Positions 1 through 5,827 of a stretch of DNA of 9,127 nt are shown here, one piece after another; the first letter of the stretch is position 1, and each line of letters begins with the position of its first letter. The stretch spans positions 1-9,127 of the forward strand of contig JAFYAD010000110.1 in assembly GCA_017540915.1 (NCBI GenBank). The letters are read 5' to 3'. The notes below the pieces were generated by a model. That model ran no database searches. It was not told where the DNA came from and was given only the letters and a program-made list of their open reading frames with translations. The stretch comes from Lachnospiraceae bacterium. GTDB taxonomy: Bacteria; Bacillota_A; Clostridia; Lachnospirales; Lachnospiraceae. Made by a program: the position numbers and the translations under genes.

Positions 1-55
1 AGGGACGAGTCCCTTGCGGGTTCTTAGGGCAGAGCCCTAAGCCCTCGGAGAGCCG
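1..55. repeat. cluster of GC-rich hairpins, REP-like
   Basis: Three short inverted repeats follow one another. Positions 1-5 and 10-14 pair (AGGGA/TCCCT, 4-base loop). Positions 23-30 and 34-41 form a perfect 8-bp stem (CTTAGGGC/GCCCTAAG, 3-base loop), which GGG 18-20 with CCC 42-44 can extend. CGG 46-48 pairs with CCG 53-55. No open frame of note crosses the tract. Runs of GGGC..GCCC hairpins of this kind are often dispersed intergenic repeats in clostridial genomes, but only this copy is visible, so repeat status is inferred. The first arm may continue past the window edge. Confidence 0.45.
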
Positions 56-81
56 TCTGGTTTATTTACAGATAAGTTTTC

Positions 82-107
82 AAGGTTCAATTTGAGCCTT
101 ATTTTTT
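82..107 (+). terminator. intrinsic terminator for plus-strand transcription
   Basis: Bases 82-89 pair with 93-100 (AAGGTTCA with TGAGCCTT, one G-T wobble, 3-base loop), followed by A and six T residues at 102-107. The T tract lies on the plus-strand side only, so this would stop a transcript entering from the left of the window. No plus-strand gene is visible in the window, so its source must lie to the left. The stem is only moderately stable. Confidence 0.45.
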
Positions 108-166
108 CGGCTCGTTCTTTCATAGGTCACTTGACACTACCCTCTCCACAAAAAAATCGTATTGCT

Positions 167-202
167 AAAGCCTGCTCATCAAACGAGCAGGCTTTGATTT
201 TT
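167..202. terminator. strong hairpin terminator, probably bidirectional
   Basis: A perfect 11-bp stem (167-177 with 185-195, AAAGCCTGCTC/GAGCAGGCTTT, 7-base loop) is followed on the plus strand by GA and five T residues (198-202). Read on the minus strand, a run of seven T residues comes ten bases after the stem (opposite 151-157). It sits 48 bases past the stop of the last minus-strand gene, where rnhA-side transcription should end and any plus-strand transcript would meet it. Confidence 0.75.
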
Positions 203-249
203 AGCACTATTCGATTTTATTACAAACCAATATTTCTATACCGGTGACA

Positions 250-477
250 TCATCTCAGACTTTTCAAATCATTGATGATCTCTATATCTGACTCCGTCAC
301 CCTCATATTCGAAGTGATGGGTTCCCCGTCTTTTTTGGTGACTGTAATCTCTATAACATCACCTTCGCTGATCCCCTGAGCCATAACTACATTCAAAAAA
401 CTCACGAACTTTGGATGAGTGTTGGAAAACTTGCTCCAATCATTCACTATCTTCATCATATCCATTGGATTTGGCAT
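250..477 (-). CDS. small conserved-type protein of unknown function (75 aa)
   Basis: I chose the ATG at 477 because GGGAGG (483-488) lies five bases upstream. An in-frame start at 510 would add 11 residues but has no such site. The 75-residue product is soluble and acidic to neutral, with no signal peptide or membrane segment. It has an N-terminal predicted helix (MDMMKIVNDWSKF), an HPKF motif at 21-24 and a segment EGDVIEITVTKKDGEPI (38-54) that looks like two beta strands. The end is helical (SDIEIINDLKSLR). The pattern resembles short uncharacterised proteins I associate with Lachnospiraceae; this is from memory and no family name can be given. It lies 131 bases after rnhA, in the same direction, and just before a strong terminator, so it is probably the last gene of that transcript. 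Function unknown. Confidence 0.7.
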   Translation of the reverse strand: MPNPMDMMKIVNDWSKFSNTHPKFVSFLNVVMAQGISEGDVIEITVTKKDGEPITSNMRVTESDIEIINDLKSLR

Positions 478-516
478 ATCATCCTCCCTTTTATATCCGC
501 GCAACAACACGTTTTA

Positions 517-546
517 TCTATACCAAACTGTACTTCACCTCGTCAG
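517..546 (-). promoter_or_regulatory. weak candidate promoter ahead of the 75-aa gene
   Basis: On the minus strand CTGACG (541-546) and TATAGA (517-522) are 18 bases apart and each matches the sigma-A consensus at four of six positions. The placement, about 40 bases before the start codon at 477, is suitable. The rest of the 131-base gap (478-608) holds only the ribosome binding site and short GC-rich dyads around 542-579. The match is poor enough that chance is a real alternative. Confidence 0.2.
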
Positions 547-608
547 ATATCACTCCGCCGGAGCTGCTCCCCGCCTGACCATAATCCCATATCAACCAAA
601 TAAAGCTG

Positions 609-1076
609 TTATTCCATATTCTCTTCCGGGTTACCCGCATCCGCTGCCGCCGTGGCAAGCGCATCGCACCTCTCATTGAAGTGATGTCCGTTATGCCCCT
701 TTACCCACACATAAGTCACCTTATGCGGAGCGACTGCTGCCAAAAGCCTCTCCCACAGATCGCGGTTTTTCACTCTGCTCTTATCGCTCTTGACCCAGCC
801 CTTTTTTTGCCAGTTATAAATCCAGCCCTGATTGAAAGCATCTGTCACATATTTGGAATCGGATGTGAACACCACATCACATGGTCTTTTCAGATTTTCA
901 AATCCGACGATCGCACCCAACAGTTCCATGCGGTTGTTTGTGGTAAGTGAGTACCCTCCGGAGAGTTCCTTTATATGTTCTTCTCCATCCGGAGTTACGT
1001 ACCTTAACACTGTGCCATATCCGCCCGGACCTGGGTTTCCACGGCTGGAGCCGTCGGAGTAGATTTCTACCTGCAT
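609..1076 (-). CDS. rnhA: ribonuclease HI
   Basis: This 155-residue protein has the usual length of bacterial RNase HI, which cuts the RNA strand of RNA-DNA hybrids (R-loops, replication primers) in the cytoplasm. The full catalytic set is visible: D8 in YSDGS, E51 in NNRMEL, D73 in TSDSKYV and D138 in NERCDAL, with the assisting histidine H128 in VKGHNGH. The NPGPGGYG loop (14-21) and the basic region [20 protein letters not shown] (89-108, handle/substrate-binding region) are also present. The ATG at 1076 follows a moderate AAGG-type site seven to eight bases upstream. It lies 160 bases beyond rmlA in the same direction and is functionally unrelated to the polysaccharide genes. It may have its own promoter in that gap or be reached by read-through. 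Confidence 0.96.
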   Translation of the reverse strand: MQVEIYSDGSSRGNPGPGGYGTVLRYVTPDGEEHIKELSGGYSLTTNNRMELLGAIVGFENLKRPCDVVFTSDSKYVTDAFNQGWIYNWQKKGWVKSDKSRVKNRDLWERLLAAVAPHKVTYVWVKGHNGHHFNERCDALATAAADAGNPEENME

Positions 1077-1123
1077 TTGTATACCTTCTTATGTGTTCTC
1101 AGTTAATCACTTAGTTAACCCCC

Positions 1124-1215
1124 GGTCAGACTGATCACGGAAAGGTCACTTCGTGATCCTTTTGATGCCTCAAATCCTGCCGGTTCCTCGACCACAGGTT
1201 GCAGGCTGAACTGAC
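1124..1215 (-). other. intergenic region with nested and competing inverted repeats
   Basis: The rmlA-rnhA gap contains an outer dyad (1125-1129 GTCAG with 1211-1215 CTGAC) that encloses two others: 1176-1180 CCTGC with 1201-1205 GCAGG, and 1133-1139 GATCACG with 1152-1158 CGTGATC. The last arm can instead join a different hairpin, 1141-1149 with 1153-1162 (AAAGGTCAC, one bulged base, 3-base loop), so the two pairings exclude each other. A folded RNA or attenuator ahead of rnhA is possible. I recognise no known riboswitch or RNA family. Confidence 0.3.
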
Positions 1216-1225
1216 AGCTACCTTC

Positions 1226-1249
1226 GATCCGCAATTTTAATAGCGGATC
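1226..1249 (-). terminator. hairpin at the rmlA stop codon, possible transcript end
   Basis: A perfect 7-bp inverted repeat (GATCCGC at 1226-1232, GCGGATC at 1243-1249) has a 10-base AT-rich loop that contains the rmlA stop codon (1237-1239). No T tract follows on the minus strand, so it is not a standard intrinsic terminator. It could protect the 3' end or contribute to a factor-dependent stop at the end of the rhamnose genes. Confidence 0.35.
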
Positions 1250-2124
1250 TTGTCCTGTGCAACAGCCTTGAGATATATGCCGTATGGACTCTTGCCGTAA
1301 AGCTCAGCGGATTCCGTAAGCTTTTCTTTTCCGATCCAGCCGTTTATGTATGCGATCTCTTCAGGTGCCGAGATTGTAATGCCCTGACGGGACTGTATCA
1401 TCTGTACAAATGATGTGGCTTCCGCAAGGGAATCCATCGTACCCGTATCAAGCCATGCGAAACCGCGGCCCAAAAGCTGAACATCCAATAAACCATCATG
1501 CAGATACATCTCATTCAATGTTGTGATCTCAAGCTCACCTCTGGCAGAAGGTTTCACTTCTTTTGCCCTTGACGCAACGCCTGCGGGGTAAAAATACAGA
1601 CCTGTCACTGCATAATTGGATTTCGGCGCAGAAGGCTTTTCCTCTATACTGATAGCCTTTCCCTCTGCATCAAACTCTACAACACCGAATCTTTCCGGAT
1701 CCGGAACAAAGTATCCGAATACGGATGCTCTTCCGTTGTCCACAGCATTTTTACCTGCTGCCCTTAACATCCTGCCAAACCCGTTTCCGTAAAAGATGTT
1801 ATCGCCGAGAACCATAGCACAGGCATCATCACCTATAAACTCGTCTCCCAGGATAAAAGCCTGAGCCAATCCGTCCGGAGAGGGCTGGACTTTGTACGAA
1901 AGATTTACACCGAAATGAGAACCGTCTCCCAACAGTTTTTCAAAATTCGGAAGGTCCGTTGGCGTTGATATGATAAGAATATCACGTATCCCTGCTAACA
2001 TCAGAGTCGACAGAGGGTAATAGATCATGGGCTTGTCGTAAATCGGTAAAAGCTGCTTGGATGTTACCATTGTAAGCGGATAAAGTCTGGTGCCGGAGCC
2101 GCCGGCCAATATTATACCTTTCAT
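1237..2124 (-). CDS. rmlA: glucose-1-phosphate thymidylyltransferase
   Basis: RmlA (also called RfbA) joins glucose 1-phosphate and dTTP to give dTDP-glucose and pyrophosphate, the first committed step to dTDP-L-rhamnose. The 295 residues match the usual length of the short RmlA class. Visible motifs are the nucleotide-binding signature [13 protein letters not shown] (6-18), conserved K23 in [11 protein letters not shown], the metal-binding D108 in [13 protein letters not shown] at 161-164, GELEITTLN at 196-204 and WLDTGT at 224-229. The ATG at 2124 has AGGAG at 2131-2135, six bases away. It is the last gene of the rml set, 55 bases after rmlB, and its stop codon lies in the loop of an inverted repeat. 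RmlA is normally inhibited by dTDP-rhamnose, which is family knowledge. Confidence 0.97.
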   Translation of the reverse strand: MKGIILAGGSGTRLYPLTMVTSKQLLPIYDKPMIYYPLSTLMLAGIRDILIISTPTDLPNFEKLLGDGSHFGVNLSYKVQPSPDGLAQAFILGDEFIGDDACAMVLGDNIFYGNGFGRMLRAAGKNAVDNGRASVFGYFVPDPERFGVVEFDAEGKAISIEEKPSAPKSNYAVTGLYFYPAGVASRAKEVKPSARGELEITTLNEMYLHDGLLDVQLLGRGFAWLDTGTMDSLAEATSFVQMIQSRQGITISAPEEIAYINGWIGKEKLTESAELYGKSPYGIYLKAVAQDKIRY

Positions 2125-2179
2125 AGATATCTCCTGTGTGATTTTCCTGGAATATTTTTATTATTCAAAAACAGCCCCA

Positions 2180-3199
2180 TCAGCGGTTTCCGTACATTTT
2201 CTCGTAGTACTGCATGTACTCGCCGGAGATGATATCCTCCCACCATTTGCGGTTTTCGAGATACCACTTTATGGTCTTCTTAATGCCTTCAGCGAATGTG
2301 GTCTCAGGCAGCCACCCCAGCTCATTGTGGATCTTGGTGGGATCAATGGCATAACGCATGTCGTGACCTTTTCTGTCTGTAACATATGTTATCAGACTTT
2401 CGGGCTTGCCTAGTTCCTTACAGATAAGCTTAACAATGTCGATATTGCGCATTTCGTTGTGACCGCCGATATTGTACACCTCTCCGACGCGCCCTTTATG
2501 GATTACCAGATCGATAGCCTTGCAATGATCCTCTACATAAAGCCAGTCCCTGACATTCAAGCCCTCCCCGTAAACCGGCAGTGGCTTGTCATTCAATGCA
2601 TTTGCTATCATAAGCGGTATCAGCTTTTCCGGAAAATGGTAAGGTCCGTAGTTGTTGGAACAACGGCTTATGGTTACCGGAAGTCCGTAAGTCCTGTGGT
2701 ATGCCAGCACCAGAAGATCCGCCCCTGCCTTTGATGAGCTGTAGGGACTGCTGGTGTGTATAGGTGTTTCCTCAGTAAACAAAAGATCCGGTCTGTCAAG
2801 CGGCAGGTCACCGTATACCTCATCGGTAGAAACCTGATGGTAACGTTTGATACCGTATTTTCTGCAGGCATCCATCAAAACCGATGTTCCGATGATATTC
2901 GTACGCAGGAACACCTCCGGATCCTCGATGGATCTGTCAACATGGCTCTCTGCCGCAAAATTCACCACAATGTCCGGTTTTTCTTCCTCAAAAAGTTTAT
3001 CCACTGCTTCTCTGTCTGTAATGGATTCCTTGACAAATCTGAAATTAGGATTATCCATAACAGGCTCCAATGTCGAGAGATTGCCTGCGTAAGTCAGGCA
3101 GTCAAGACATATGATCCTGTAATCCGGATATTTTTTTAACATATGAAAAATAAAGTTACTGCCAATAAACCCGGCACCGCCTGTCACTATGATATTCAT
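2180..3199 (-). CDS. rmlB: dTDP-glucose 4,6-dehydratase
   Basis: RmlB (RfbB) converts dTDP-glucose to dTDP-4-keto-6-deoxyglucose with tightly bound NAD; it is an extended short-chain dehydrogenase. The 339 residues are of standard length. Motifs in order: NAD-binding TGGAGFIGSN (6-15), LTYAGNL (35-41), the catalytic triad region STDEVYG with T125, D126 and E127, the Y153-xxx-K157 pair in YSSSK, SNNYGPYHFPEKLIP (181-195) and LNVRDWLYVEDH (214-225). I set the start at the ATG at 3199 because GGAGGA (3207-3212) lies seven bases before it and the protein then begins directly with the first beta strand. A GTG at 3271 in the same frame would add 24 uncharacteristic residues and has no binding site. 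It follows rmlC after 119 bases. Confidence 0.97.
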   Translation of the reverse strand: MNIIVTGGAGFIGSNFIFHMLKKYPDYRIICLDCLTYAGNLSTLEPVMDNPNFRFVKESITDREAVDKLFEEEKPDIVVNFAAESHVDRSIEDPEVFLRTNIIGTSVLMDACRKYGIKRYHQVSTDEVYGDLPLDRPDLLFTEETPIHTSSPYSSSKAGADLLVLAYHRTYGLPVTISRCSNNYGPYHFPEKLIPLMIANALNDKPLPVYGEGLNVRDWLYVEDHCKAIDLVIHKGRVGEVYNIGGHNEMRNIDIVKLICKELGKPESLITYVTDRKGHDMRYAIDPTKIHNELGWLPETTFAEGIKKTIKWYLENRKWWEDIISGEYMQYYEKMYGNR

Positions 3200-3289
3200 G
3201 TACCATTCCTCCAATATTCTGACTTTGTTATCTGTACGATCATACTTTCTGCCTTTGATGATCCTCTTCACTCAGTCAGTAGTTTTTTC

Positions 3290-3305
3290 CGTAAAAGTTT
3301 TTACG
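3290..3305. repeat. short inverted repeat between rmlC and rmlB
   Basis: CGTAAAA (3290-3296) and TTTTACG (3299-3305) form a perfect 7-bp dyad with a 2-base centre. The minus-strand side is followed by GGAAAAAAC, not T residues, so it is not a terminator for the operon. The remainder of the 119-base gap up to the rmlB ribosome site shows nothing I can name. Confidence 0.3.
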
Positions 3306-3318
3306 TTCCGCAGCTTTC

Positions 3319-3906
3319 CTAACGGATCGTATCCCACTTAGTATCTTTTTCACTGAGATTTAACGGTGTTCCGTCCGAAAGACTGTATCCCGATGGGTCC
3401 GCACTGCCGGGATACTCTCCGCGCACATCCGGCCACTCGATGCCGATGGTGGGATCATTCCAGGCCAATCCGCCCTCATCACCCGGATGGTAAAAATCCG
3501 TCACTTTATAGCAGAACCTTGCCTTATCTGACAGCACCAAAAAGCCATGTGCAAATCCCTGAGGGATAAAAAACTGCTTGTGATTGTCTTCCGTCAATAT
3601 CTCACCGTGCCATTTTCCGTAGGTATCACTGCCTTTTCGCATATCGACCGCCACGTCGAACACAGCGCCTTCGATCACCCTCACAAGCTTAGCCTGCGGA
3701 TACTCTTTCTGAAAATGAAGTCCTCTCAAAACACCTTTTTTGCTCATGGATTCATTGTCCTGTACAAACACGGCGTCAATTCCTGCCTCATTAAAATCCT
3801 GCTGATTATATGTCTCAGAAAAATAACCTCTGTCGTCTCCGTGGACAGTCGGATCAATCACCACTAACCCTTCTATCTGCGTTTTTGTAACATGTATCTG
3901 TCCCAT
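3319..3906 (-). CDS. rmlC: dTDP-4-dehydrorhamnose 3,5-epimerase
   Basis: RmlC (RfbC) epimerises C3 and C5 of dTDP-4-keto-6-deoxyglucose to give dTDP-4-keto-L-rhamnose. It is a cupin-fold dimer that needs no cofactor. The 195 residues are close to the family norm of about 180-190. Seen here: DDRGYFSETYN (24-34), VQDNESMSKKGVLRGLHFQ (48-66) with catalytic H64, IPQGFAHGFLVLSD (114-127), Y133 in FCYKVTDFY, a probable acid/base tyrosine, WNDPTIGIEWP (149-159), and LSEKD at 184-188, whose D188 is probably the partner of H64. The ATG at 3906 has GGAGAG (3913-3918) six bases upstream, in the 15-base gap after the DegV gene, which suggests they share a transcript. Confidence 0.97.
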   Translation of the reverse strand: MGQIHVTKTQIEGLVVIDPTVHGDDRGYFSETYNQQDFNEAGIDAVFVQDNESMSKKGVLRGLHFQKEYPQAKLVRVIEGAVFDVAVDMRKGSDTYGKWHGEILTEDNHKQFFIPQGFAHGFLVLSDKARFCYKVTDFYHPGDEGGLAWNDPTIGIEWPDVRGEYPGSADPSGYSLSDGTPLNLSEKDTKWDTIR

Positions 3907-3921
3907 ATCATTCTCTCCGTT

Positions 3922-4809
3922 TTAATCAACTCTCTTCCTGCCCCAAAAGAACAGTGCTACCGTTCCCGGTCCCGTATGTGCGCCTATAGTGGTGCCTATA
4001 TCATAGATCTGAACAGGTCCGTCGAGCTTCTTAAAATAATTCTCAATAAATGTTGCCAAAGCCTTGGCATCCTCATAACATGCCGCATGTGAGATAAAGC
4101 ATTTTCCGCTGTAATCCTCACCATCAGCTGCCAGAAGCTTCATTTTGTTGAAGGTCTCCAATATAACTTTCTTTTTGGGACGAACCTTCATACGCGGGAT
4201 AAGCTCACCCTTATCGCTCACGTTGAGGAGGGGGCAAATATTGAGCACATTGCCCACAAAGCCTGCGGTTTTGGACACCCGTCCTCCTCTGATAAAATAT
4301 GTGAGATCACTGGTAAAGAACCAGTGGTTTACTTCAAGACGATGTTCAAATACCCAGGCATAGAGCTCATCTATCCCCATGCCCTCATCCCTCAGGTCAG
4401 CCATCTTATCGATCAACAGACCATATCCGCTGGATGCAGCCAGTGAATCCACAATATATATTTTCCTGTCCGGATACTTAATCCTGAGCTCTTCAGCAGC
4501 TATGTTGGCGGAGTTATAGGTTCCGGAAATACCCGAACTCAGGGTAACATGCAAAAGGTCCTTTCCCGCTCTCAGGTAAGACTCAAAAAAATCCATGTAC
4601 TCACTGCTATTGATTTGCGTTGTCCTGGTCATGGCACCGTCAGCCATAGCTTTGTAGAATTCGCTCATGGATATTGCCACACCCATGTCGTCAACGTGAA
4701 CCACTCCGTCTATCTCATAATGGAATTGTGCAAAAGGGATTCCCCTCCTCTTCATATAATCCGCAGTAAGATCTACTGTGGAACTGCAACTTAAAACATA
4801 ATCTGCCAT
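3922..4809 (-). CDS. DegV family (FakB-like) fatty-acid-binding protein
   Basis: The 295 residues are the standard length for the DegV family. These cytoplasmic proteins bind a fatty acid, and in the FakA/FakB system they present it to the kinase FakA for phosphorylation and use in phospholipid synthesis. Visible motifs are SSTVDLT (9-15), TRTTQIN (61-67, where the family usually has TSQ), SSGISGTYNSA (91-101), TSDLTYFIRGGRVSK (166-180) and GAHTGPGTVALFF (276-288). No signal peptide is present. The ATG at 4809 follows GGAGG (4815-4819) by five bases. The gene lies between rmlD (94 bases upstream) and rmlC (15 bases downstream), which splits the rhamnose set. The 94-base gap in front may carry a promoter. 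No fakA partner is in the window, and a role in polysaccharide synthesis is not shown. Confidence 0.93.
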   Translation of the reverse strand: MADYVLSCSSTVDLTADYMKRRGIPFAQFHYEIDGVVHVDDMGVAISMSEFYKAMADGAMTRTTQINSSEYMDFFESYLRAGKDLLHVTLSSGISGTYNSANIAAEELRIKYPDRKIYIVDSLAASSGYGLLIDKMADLRDEGMGIDELYAWVFEHRLEVNHWFFTSDLTYFIRGGRVSKTAGFVGNVLNICPLLNVSDKGELIPRMKVRPKKKVILETFNKMKLLAADGEDYSGKCFISHAACYEDAKALATFIENYFKKLDGPVQIYDIGTTIGAHTGPGTVALFFWGRKRVD

Positions 4810-4838
4810 TTCTTCCTCCGTGTCCGTAATCTGTTGTT

Positions 4839-4878
4839 ATTATAGGAAATATCCGCGAGTTACATATTTACGAGTCAA
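4839..4878 (-). promoter_or_regulatory. possible internal promoter ahead of the DegV gene
   Basis: A perfect TATAAT lies on the minus strand at 4839-4844, about 30 bases ahead of the start codon at 4809. The best -35-like hexamer, TTGACT at 4873-4878, is 28 bases away, too far for a normal sigma-A promoter, and the correctly spaced sequence is a poor -35. CGAGT also occurs twice at 15-base spacing (4856-4860 and 4871-4875). An independent promoter for degV-rmlCBA is possible but unproven. Confidence 0.25.
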
Positions 4879-4887
4879 TCGCATCAT
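4840..4887 (-). CDS. possible 15-aa leader-type peptide
   Basis: An open frame of 15 codons, MMRLTRKYVTRGYFL, starts at ATG 4887 and ends with TAA at 4840-4842. GGAGG (4894-4898) precedes it at an ideal six bases, as good as the sites of the real genes here. It is basic and ends in aromatic residues. It fills the gap between rmlD and the DegV gene. A translated leader that affects the downstream genes, or a decayed gene start, are both possible. A frame this short proves nothing alone. Confidence 0.25.
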   Translation of the reverse strand: MMRLTRKYVTRGYFL

Positions 4888-4903
4888 ATGTATCCTCCGC
4901 GCA

Positions 4904-5827
4904 TTATAGATTTGCATCCTTAAGGTATCTTGATACTGCATCCTGCCAGTTTGGCAGTCGCCTGAAGCCTGCCTTTGTAAGCTTTGATTTATCCAGCCTG
5001 CTGTTAAAAGGCCGCTTTGCCGCGCTTAGTCCGTACTCTTCCGTTGTAACAGGTATAACCTCCGTATCAAGTCCGTACTGTCTGTAAAATTCACAGCAGA
5101 AATCATACCAGCTGATGTATCCACCCTCATTGGTGGCATGGAAATAACCATACTTGTCACTCTCGGCCATATCACACAATAATACAGCAAGATCCGCAGT
5201 ATATGTGGGCGTTCCGATCTGATCCGACACCACCTTCACCGAATCATGGGTTTTCCCCGCATTTATCATGGTGCGGATAAAATTTTTCCCGTTGAGTCCG
5301 AATGCCCACGCAATCCGTACTATAAAAAATTTTTCCAAAATGCATGCCACCGCCAGTTCACCGTCAAGTTTTGAACGCCCGTAAACATTGAGCGGCGCAT
5401 AGTCCGTCTGATCCGGTTCCCAGGGCTTTTCACCCTGCCCGTCAAATACATAGTCAGTGGATATGTATATCATTGCCGCATCCACATTCTTGCATGCATT
5501 TGCAATATTATGGGTTCCGTCAACATTGACTTTCCTGACCATGGCAAGGTTCTCGGGAGCCTCGGCAGCATCCACAGCAGTCCATGCCGCACAATGTATG
5601 ACAACATCCGGTTTCTCAGCCTCTATGACTTCGTTTACCTTCTCGCCGTCTGTTATATCTAATTTGATATATTTTGTTTTCCCTGACAAACCATCTGCAA
5701 ATCCGGAGAAACCATCCCCGATGTCTGAACCTACAGCCTCATAACCTCTGTTCAAAAGTTCACAGGTGACATCATATCCCAACTGGCCATTCACTCCGGT
5801 GACAAAGCATTTCCTGATCCTGTCCAT
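4904..5827 (-). CDS. rmlD: dTDP-4-dehydrorhamnose reductase
   Basis: RmlD (RfbD) reduces dTDP-4-keto-L-rhamnose to dTDP-L-rhamnose with NAD(P)H, the last step of the pathway. It is a short-chain dehydrogenase. With the start at 5827 it has 307 residues, near the family's 280-300. Motifs: VTGVNGQLG (9-17, nucleotide binding), LDITDGEKV (56-64), HCAAWTAVDAAE (78-89), ISTDYVFDG (122-130), the catalytic Y149-xxx-K153 in YGRSK, VSDQIGTPTYTADLA (200-214) and RPFNSRLDKSKL (272-283). The start codon overlaps the stop of the preceding glycosylphosphotransferase gene (TGATG), with a G-rich site (AAGGGGGG, opposite 5835-5842) seven bases upstream, so translation is probably coupled. An in-frame start at 5902 would add 25 atypical residues inside the upstream gene and is unlikely. 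Confidence 0.96.
   Translation of the reverse strand: MDRIRKCFVTGVNGQLGYDVTCELLNRGYEAVGSDIGDGFSGFADGLSGKTKYIKLDITDGEKVNEVIEAEKPDVVIHCAAWTAVDAAEAPENLAMVRKVNVDGTHNIANACKNVDAAMIYISTDYVFDGQGEKPWEPDQTDYAPLNVYGRSKLDGELAVACILEKFFIVRIAWAFGLNGKNFIRTMINAGKTHDSVKVVSDQIGTPTYTADLAVLLCDMAESDKYGYFHATNEGGYISWYDFCCEFYRQYGLDTEVIPVTTEEYGLSAAKRPFNSRLDKSKLTKAGFRRLPNWQDAVSRYLKDANL

Noticed and set aside
82..136. Minus-strand frame that reads as a short basic peptide ending near 82
   Set aside because: It is fewer than 20 codons with no start or ribosome site, so I could not support a transposase remnant or any gene.
1077..1236. Known riboswitch or tRNA in the rmlA-rnhA gap
   Set aside because: No conserved riboswitch core, T-box sequence or tRNA cloverleaf was seen on either strand; only generic inverted repeats.
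2756..3139. Plus-strand open frames up to about 127 codons antisense to rmlB
   Set aside because: They mirror the codon structure of a certain gene on the other strand, lack ribosome sites and resemble no family.
3200..3271. 24-residue N-terminal extension of RmlB from a GTG
   Set aside because: There is no ribosome site for the GTG, the family starts at the NAD-binding strand, and ATG 3199 has a strong GGAGGA site.
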